From assembly GCA_944389915.1 (NCBI GenBank), contig CALXOC010000043.1, positions 1 to 39,698 of the forward strand: a stretch of 39,698 bases of DNA, read 5' to 3'. Source of the DNA: an uncultured Opitutales bacterium. GTDB lineage: Bacteria > Verrucomicrobiota > Verrucomicrobiia > Opitutales > Intestinicryptomonadaceae. This document shows positions 34,961 through 39,698 of this stretch, piece after piece; position 1 is the first letter of the stretch; every line of letters starts with the position of its first letter. The notes under the pieces were generated by a model. The model did not search any database, had not been told where the DNA came from, and was given only the letters and a program-made list of their open reading frames with translations. Made by a program: the position numbers and the translations under genes.

Positions 34961-35545
34961 ATGAGTTTGGAACAGGCCTTGGCAAGGCGCAATGAGCGCA
35001 TATCGAAACTCGGAGCCCTGTGCGGTGGGATTCTATGCGGACGCGAAAAAATAACCCTCGAAATTGGATGCGGCAAGGGGCATTACCTGAGCGCGTACGC
35101 GGCGGCCTTCCCCAATGAGTTCTGCGTCGGAATAGATTTGATATCCGACAGGATTCGAGACGCAGCCAGGCGCGCAAAAAACCTCAACGCCAACAATGCC
35201 GCTTTTATAAAGGCCGAGGCCCTTGAATTTCTTGAAGCCATGCCCGAAGGGATAAAATTAGAAAAAATATTCATATTTTTTCCGGATCCGTGGCCGAAGG
35301 CCAAGCACCATAAGCGCCGGCTAATCCACAAAGAATTTCTCGACACCCTGCGCAGACATTCTGAAAACGGGGCGCGCCTGTATTTTCGCACGGACTTCTT
35401 CGAATATTTTGAATGGACAAGAGACGCAATAGCAGAAAGCGCTGTATGGGAGCTAAGCCCGGACCCCGAGCTGCCCTTTGAAACGGTTTCGCAATTTCAG
35501 CGCATATTGCCCGATTTTTCGACACTGTCGGCAACGGCCAAGTGA
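34961..35545 (+). CDS. trmB: tRNA (guanine-N7-)-methyltransferase
   Basis: This 194-residue SAM-dependent enzyme makes m7G46 in tRNA variable loops. The SAM-binding motif EIGCGKG is at 34-40. The diagnostic FPDPWPKAKHHKRR stretch (about 107-120) matches TrmB, and a C-terminal LYFRTDFFEYFEW segment fits the family. The length is somewhat short (commonly 200-240), with little N-terminal extension. AGGAG lies upstream, inside the nspC end, and the gene is two bases from nspC, so the two should be cotranscribed. Confidence 0.95.
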   Translation: MSLEQALARRNERISKLGALCGGILCGREKITLEIGCGKGHYLSAYAAAFPNEFCVGIDLISDRIRDAARRAKNLNANNAAFIKAEALEFLEAMPEGIKLEKIFIFFPDPWPKAKHHKRRLIHKEFLDTLRRHSENGARLYFRTDFFEYFEWTRDAIAESAVWELSPDPELPFETVSQFQRILPDFSTLSATAK

Positions 35546-35565
35546 GAGCGGGAAACACGCTTGAA

Positions 35566-35865
35566 TCACAATATGTCGATTATTAGAAAAAAGTAGAACA
35601 AGGCTGCGGAAGCCAGCGCCAACAGGGCGTAAAACATATACAGTATTTTTCGAATGGAGGAAAACTTCGCAAAATCCCCGTTGTATTTTCTATCGCCGTT
35701 GCAATCTACAAATCTGTCGAACTCCGAATATGGATCGTCGGAGCATATCACCACTCTGGAGCACATAACCAGAAATATTACTGTAGAAAATATTGCTCCG
35801 GCTATACAGAGCAAATCAATGATATCCAAGTGGAGGTTTCTGATATTTTCAATATAATCTTCCAT
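35566..35865 (-). CDS. Unknown small two-helix membrane protein
   Basis: This 99-residue protein has hydrophobic segments at about 15-36 and 74-97, joined by a polar loop rich in Asp, Arg and Lys that includes two cysteines (CSDDPYSEFDRFVDCNGD). No family was recognised. It converges with trmB (20 bases apart) and lies downstream of the PEP-CTERM genes on the same strand, separated by a weak hairpin at 35879-35899. The uncorrected frame of the frameshifted PEP-CTERM gene runs 64 bases into this gene. Confidence 0.55.
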   Translation of the reverse strand: MEDYIENIRNLHLDIIDLLCIAGAIFSTVIFLVMCSRVVICSDDPYSEFDRFVDCNGDRKYNGDFAKFSSIRKILYMFYALLALASAALFYFFLIIDIL

Positions 35866-35878
35866 ATGAGAAAATAGA

Positions 35879-35899
35879 GTGCGCCTTTTTCAGGCGCAC
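35879..35899 (-). terminator. Weak terminator-like hairpin after the PEP-CTERM genes
   Basis: GTGCGCC (35879-35885) and GGCGCAC (35893-35899) form a 7-bp stem with a seven-base loop. On the minus strand it is followed by the T-rich TCTATTTTCT rather than a clean T-run. Confidence 0.5.
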
Positions 35900-35920
35900 C
35901 CATTAACCGTTCACTATTAT

Positions 35921-36323
35921 TTATTTCGTCCTCTTTGCGCGCAAGACCGCGCATAGAGCAAAAAATCCGAAAATTACCGCAAAGCAAGACGGCTCTGGAA
36001 TGGCATCCCCCCCCTACGACAAAATCGGCCACAGTATCAGGAGACCAATCAATACTGTTTCCGTCGAAATCTTGAAATAGGTTTATAAAAGCGGCTTGCG
36101 CGGCATCGTTGCTATCATAGACCGATATTACTATGGTGGCATCTTCCCCAAAAAGAATGAGGTCGTTTACCGAGTCTTCAAATGTTACATTGTTTAGCGT
36201 GTACCCCGCGTATTCGCTGCCCGGCATCGTTTCGTTTATATATGCAACATCCTCCAAAACTTGTGCCGATAGCGGTATAAAACCTGCTAACAGAAAACAT
36301 TCTGCCAATGCATTGCCGCCCAT
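35921..36323 (-). pseudogene. Short PEP-CTERM protein, frameshifted at a run of eight G
   Basis: From an ATG at 36323 (eight bases after the previous stop) a signal-peptide-like start (ALAECFLLAGFIPLSAQ) leads into a short ectodomain with TLNNVTFE. A segment DLILFGEDATIVISVYDSN follows, ending WSPDTVADFVV. Both ends align closely with the preceding pentapeptide-repeat protein, but the long repeat core is missing. At 36007-36014 eight C on the plus strand (eight G in the gene) shift the frame. With seven G the protein would be 133 residues and end GGDAIPEPS, a hydrophobic helix and RAKRTK, a complete PEP-CTERM signal stopping at 35921. As given, translation runs out of frame to 35802. It may be a phase-variable gene, a decaying copy or a sequence error. 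Confidence 0.75.
36007..36014 (-). repeat. Homopolymer tract of eight G (gene strand) at the ectodomain/anchor junction
   Basis: Eight consecutive C on the plus strand sit directly before the codons for the PEP-CTERM signal. A length of seven restores the sorting signal; eight removes it. Runs of seven or more G/C occur elsewhere in the window (for example in rho near 18203), but there they keep the frame. Confidence 0.9.
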
Positions 36324-36330
36324 GTTCAAT

Positions 36331-37611
36331 TTAGCTTTTTTGCCTTCTATTCCTACATGCCGCAAAGCCAATAGCCAAAGCCCCAAAAATAAATGCGAAA
36401 GTCGATGGTTCGGGAATTGCGGCTACAACGAATGAAGCAACCGTTTCTGGAGACCAGTCCGCGGCGTTGCCGTCGCTGTCCTTGAACAAGCCGATAAAGG
36501 CTTCTTGCGCGCTCAAATCGTCGCTGTAACCAGACATCACAATACTTGTAGAATCTCCCATAAGCAACAAGTCTTCAACCCCGCTTGCGACCTCAGAATC
36601 AAAAATGATATTTATTTTGTCGCTCATGGTAATTGTAACTCCGTCCGAGACTTCCAAGATTTCGCCTCCTTGAATCTCTATCGTTCCGGCTACAAACTCT
36701 GCGTCACTTGCAATTTTAACGTTTTGTCTTGAATCTCTTTCAAATCTTGCGTCATTTGCGTATATCGTTATTTTGTCCGATTCAGATTGCATCGAAATAT
36801 TGGACAAGACTCCAGACGAAGTTATAGTATTCTTGTATATCGCGCCGCTACTGTTGCCCAATATCATGGATCCCCGCAAATCCGCACCTGTAAAATCGGC
36901 ATCTGTCAAATTTACGTTCAAAAGAGTTGCATTGCGGAGATTTACACCAGAAAAATCTACGCCTGAAAAGTCCACGTTCCCGCCGTTTGAAGTTACAAAA
37001 ATCTCGTTTAGCTTCTTGTTTTTGTAGCTTGCGGTGCTTTCCAATATGCCTTTGCTAAAACCTGCATCAATAAAGGTCGCGCCCGCTATATGCGTGTTCT
37101 TCAAAGTGGAGTTCTGCAAATCTACAACAAAGAACGACGAACCATACAAATCAGCATTGTCAAATGTGGTCTTGTCGTCAAACTGCACGGACTGGAATGC
37201 CACATTGTTTACCACTGCGTTTGAAAAATCCGCATTGTATAAATTTATGTTTACCCGGTAAGTAGTAGTGGAACTTCCACTGACAACTTCAGTTTGGCCG
37301 GATATGCTGCCTCCATTCCAACGTGAATTTGAGAAATTCAGATTTAAAAAGTAGCCGCCTATTTCGCTACTCGGCAAGCCCGTATCGTGCCGAACGTGAA
37401 ATACGACATTATTCATAGCAGCTCCAGAAAAATCCGAACCGTGAATGTCCGAAGCTTCAAATGTAACGTTGTTTAATGTGCTTCCCCTGTAATCTACATT
37501 CGGGATTGTCTCCCTCTCGTAGGTCTTGTTTTCTATTACAACAGCAAATAGGGAGCCGGCGTAAATAGAAATAATTACAGCATACAACACAAATACTATT
37601 CTATATATCAT
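36331..37611 (-). CDS. Pentapeptide-repeat protein with PEP-CTERM sorting signal
   Basis: This 426-residue protein has a signal peptide (hydrophobic 5-22, ending SLFA). Residues about 45-255 hold many pentapeptide-type units of the A(D/N)Lxx kind, such as DFSGV, NLRNA, DFTGA, DLRGS, ADFSN and ADLYG, which fold as a right-handed square beta-helix. A non-repeat domain follows (DKITIYANDARFERDS to WSPETVASFVV). The C-terminus is a complete PEP-CTERM signal: IPEPS (399-403), a hydrophobic helix, and RNRRQKS. Such signals are processed by an exosortase for delivery to the cell envelope; none is in the window. AGGAG precedes the ATG well. It sits 23 bases after the upstream PEP-CTERM gene and eight ahead of its short paralogue. 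Confidence 0.88.
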   Translation of the reverse strand: MIYRIVFVLYAVIISIYAGSLFAVVIENKTYERETIPNVDYRGSTLNNVTFEASDIHGSDFSGAAMNNVVFHVRHDTGLPSSEIGGYFLNLNFSNSRWNGGSISGQTEVVSGSSTTTYRVNINLYNADFSNAVVNNVAFQSVQFDDKTTFDNADLYGSSFFVVDLQNSTLKNTHIAGATFIDAGFSKGILESTASYKNKKLNEIFVTSNGGNVDFSGVDFSGVNLRNATLLNVNLTDADFTGADLRGSMILGNSSGAIYKNTITSSGVLSNISMQSESDKITIYANDARFERDSRQNVKIASDAEFVAGTIEIQGGEILEVSDGVTITMSDKINIIFDSEVASGVEDLLLMGDSTSIVMSGYSDDLSAQEAFIGLFKDSDGNAADWSPETVASFVVAAIPEPSTFAFIFGALAIGFAACRNRRQKS

Positions 37612-37634
37612 AACACGCCGACTCCTTAATTAGT

Positions 37635-39698
37635 TTATATTTTTTTCCTTCTACTAAATGCCGCAATAAGGGCAATTACTCCAAATATTGATGCTATAAC
37701 CGACGGCTCTGGAACGGCTATGGCAAAGTTGCCTATTTCGCCAGTAATGGTGTTTAAAGAGCCGTCTTCAAGCCATGAATCGAGTTTTATCCACGTGCCG
37801 CTCGAATCTTGGTGGTAAAGATTCTTGCCTGCCATATCGCCGTCGGCAATAAAACTCAATACGACTGTATCTTCGCTATTGTAATTTACAGTCCACGCGG
37901 CGAGCAAATCGTCTCCGAAGAAATCGGCGGCAACCGCATCGTTCCTGACGTTTTCGCCGAAGGCCGTATCACTTTGAGTCATAAGCGTTACAGCAGACGC
38001 ACCGTCGCCAAATTTCATTGTTCCGGCGCCCTGTACGGTGGCCATAGACATGTCGCCGTATGCATTTTCAGTATTATAATCGCTGACGAAGGTGCCGCTT
38101 AAAGCGTCGAATTTTCCGCCATAAGCCTCCACGTTTCCATAATTCAAACCAGAAGCCGCAGCCACCTTGGCAGACGAAGATCCCCTCTTTATGAGAGCGA
38201 GCGTTCCGGCGTTTGAAAGTAGGAGATTTTCATTGCTTAGAACCGCTTCATCGCCAACGCTCAAGCGCAATACGGCGTCGCTTGCAATAGTTATCGAGCT
38301 GGCTCCGAGCTTGTCGGACACATTCATTTCGCCCTCGTTCACAGATAAGGATCCTGTAAAATATTCCATTGACGAATTTACCGTTAGGATTCCAAGACCG
38401 TTCTTTGCAATACTTGCGGTATTGTCGCTCGATGCAATGGAGTCGCGGCCTGCCGTGCCGTCGCCTATGGTCATGCTCGCGTTTGAGGCGATATTAAAGT
38501 ACGCCGTCGAACGGCTTCCCTCCTGTTGGAAGGCAGTGTCGTTGTGCAAGTATAAGAAACCTCCGTTGGCATCGCTGGCTATGCCGTTTATAATAACCGA
38601 ATTGCCGACGTTTACGATGTCCTTACCTTCGGAAACCTCAAAGCTTACATTCGCGCGGCGCGATCCGAGCGCGCCACCATATGCATTTCCGGAATCCGAA
38701 GTAGCCTCCGCAGTATTGTTTGTAAATACCGTGTCTTTAAATGTAAGGGAGCCGTTATTAGTATTGGCAAAACTTATCTGCGCGGCGCCTCCCCATGCAT
38801 CGCTCTGGGACACGGCCTTATTATTGGCAAATATCGAATCTGAAACCGTTATTATTGTTCCATTTTCGCTTTGCGCATAGTTATCGCCGTACAGCGCTCC
38901 GCCGCGAGCCATGGCATCGCTGTTGGCCACATTGCCGTCAAATGTGCTTCCGGAAATTATAAGCTCGCCCCCGTAGGTGGTAACTGCCGCGCCGGTTGTA
39001 TTTACCCCGCCGTTTCCTTTGTTAGCCGTAAAACTTGAGGATTCTATTTTCATGTCGCCGCCGCTCAAATACACTATGCCTTGAACTTGAGCGCTCGTAG
39101 AATTTGTATTTTCATTAAATACGGTATTTTTAATATGCGTGCTTGAATCGCTCGAAGAAACCACGGACCCGTAAACGCCGTTCACATCGCTCAAATTATA
39201 TTCGGCGGAATTGTTGGAATAGTTAGAATCGGATATTGTCAGGGTCGCATTGTTGCGCGCCTCAACCAAGGCCAGTCTGGGTCCGAATTCGCCCTCGCTG
39301 ACATAATTCTGCCCCGACAAATTCGCACCTGTTATATTTGCCACGGAATTGTCAACAAGCGTTTTGCTTGCGCCCAAACCATTGTTTATGTTCATTGTTC
39401 CGTTGCTTACATTCAATGTCCCAGTAAAGTGCGACATAGAACTGTTTACAGTAAGCGTACCGTCCCCGACCTTGTTTATTACCGCTTTTTCATCGCGAGA
39501 GGCAATGGAATCGTATCCTTCGCGGCCGTCGCCTATGGTCAATGTGGCTCCGGCGGCTACATTAAACGAGGTGTCTGAAGAAACGTTCTTTGAATTTATG
39601 AATAGGAAGCCGCCTTTTGAATCGTCGGACACTCCGTTAACTATCGCCTGATTGCCGGCGTAGGTCATATCTTTGCTTACATTTATGTTGACGTTTTG
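37635..39698 (-). CDS. Large PEP-CTERM surface protein with Pmp-like and autotransporter-type beta-strand repeats, 5'-truncated
   Basis: The frame is open to the window edge (687 residues visible), so the N-terminus lies outside. Two autotransporter-associated beta-strand modules (G-x-GTLTVNSSM-x-x-FTG-x-L-x-V) bracket a central section. That section has five FxxN motifs (FNEN, FTAN, FDGN, FANN, FTNN) and three GGA motifs, the pairing seen in chlamydial polymorphic membrane proteins. Both predict a right-handed beta-helix adhesin-like fold. The end is not an autotransporter barrel but a PEP-CTERM signal (VPEPS, hydrophobic helix, SRRKK). Composition is rich in Ser, Asn, Gly and Thr, as expected for a surface protein. 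Its stop lies 23 bases before the next PEP-CTERM gene, so the three genes look like one operon. Confidence 0.88.
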   Translation of the reverse strand, partial: QNVNINVSKDMTYAGNQAIVNGVSDDSKGGFLFINSKNVSSDTSFNVAAGATLTIGDGREGYDSIASRDEKAVINKVGDGTLTVNSSMSHFTGTLNVSNGTMNINNGLGASKTLVDNSVANITGANLSGQNYVSEGEFGPRLALVEARNNATLTISDSNYSNNSAEYNLSDVNGVYGSVVSSSDSSTHIKNTVFNENTNSTSAQVQGIVYLSGGDMKIESSSFTANKGNGGVNTTGAAVTTYGGELIISGSTFDGNVANSDAMARGGALYGDNYAQSENGTIITVSDSIFANNKAVSQSDAWGGAAQISFANTNNGSLTFKDTVFTNNTAEATSDSGNAYGGALGSRRANVSFEVSEGKDIVNVGNSVIINGIASDANGGFLYLHNDTAFQQEGSRSTAYFNIASNASMTIGDGTAGRDSIASSDNTASIAKNGLGILTVNSSMEYFTGSLSVNEGEMNVSDKLGASSITIASDAVLRLSVGDEAVLSNENLLLSNAGTLALIKRGSSSAKVAAASGLNYGNVEAYGGKFDALSGTFVSDYNTENAYGDMSMATVQGAGTMKFGDGASAVTLMTQSDTAFGENVRNDAVAADFFGDDLLAAWTVNYNSEDTVVLSFIADGDMAGKNLYHQDSSGTWIKLDSWLEDGSLNTITGEIGNFAIAVPEPSVIASIFGVIALIAAFSRRKKI
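38299..38651 (-). repeat. Internal protein-level repeat, copy 2
   Basis: This stretch encodes about 118 residues (from NVSFEVSEGKD to LGAS) that align with copy 1 at 39366-39695. Shared segments are INGIASDANGGFL, TIGDGxxGxDSIAS, GxLTVNSSM and FTGxLxV. The similarity is at protein level, with diverged codons. Confidence 0.85.
39366..39695 (-). repeat. Internal protein-level repeat, copy 1
   Basis: This stretch encodes about 110 residues (NVNINVSKD to LGAS), paralogous to 38299-38651. The two copies flank the FxxN/GGA section, giving a module order of beta-strand repeat, Pmp-like block, beta-strand repeat. Further copies may lie beyond the window edge. Confidence 0.85.

Overview
The window looks like a chromosomal segment from a Gram-negative bacterium of the PVC group. 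Verrucomicrobiota, probably an Opitutae-type lineage, is my best inference. The reasons are three proteins with PEP-CTERM sorting signals, Chlamydia-Pmp-like FxxN/GGA repeats, a Tat-exported Gfo/Idh oxidoreductase, secreted TIM-barrel isomerase-like proteins, LpxK (hence lipid A), and a Rho factor with a very long disordered extension. Ile is very often encoded by ATA. Shine-Dalgarno signals are mixed: clear before some genes (second GspE, PilC, NspC, the pentapeptide PEP-CTERM gene) and absent before many others. No tRNA, rRNA, CRISPR array, transposase or prophage gene was seen.

Layout. Positions 1-590 hold a 3'-truncated SDR on the minus strand. Positions 689-6792 carry a CBS/DRTGG family II pyrophosphatase, two overlapping tandem SGNH hydrolases and the peptidoglycan-recycling ligase Mpl. 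Positions 6798-9709 hold a small membrane protein, HisI, the DNA polymerase sliding clamp and an unknown membrane protein. Positions 9714-14166 (minus) carry LpxK, a secreted protein resembling a transglutaminase with substituted catalytic residues, and a Tat-exported Gfo/Idh protein. Positions 14329-23898 (plus) start with CutA. A close-packed run of an unknown 152-residue protein, peptide deformylase, CoaE and Rho follows. It leads into a type IV pilus/type II secretion assembly set of two PilB/GspE-like ATPases and a PilC/GspF platform protein, closed by a strong terminator.

Positions 24352-26069 (minus) encode ribosomal protein S1 behind a leader with a perfect 18-bp palindrome and a possible Pro-Pro-Pro leader peptide. 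Positions 26249-28141 hold two divergent exported TIM-barrel sugar isomerase/epimerase-family proteins around a palindrome-rich promoter region. Rubrerythrin, a ZIP metal transporter and a Uup-type ABC-F ATPase follow. Positions 31944-35545 hold the alternative spermidine/norspermidine route (carboxynorspermidine dehydrogenase and decarboxylase) with a gamma-carbonic-anhydrase-like protein and TrmB.

The right end (35566-39698, minus) is the most unusual part. It is an apparent operon of three PEP-CTERM surface proteins: a large 5'-truncated Pmp-like/beta-strand-repeat protein, a pentapeptide-repeat protein, and a shortened paralogue of the latter. The paralogue's sorting signal is put out of frame by a run of eight G residues exactly at the junction between ectodomain and anchor. 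This could be a phase-variable anchoring switch, a decaying gene or a homopolymer sequencing error. No exosortase gene lies in the window.
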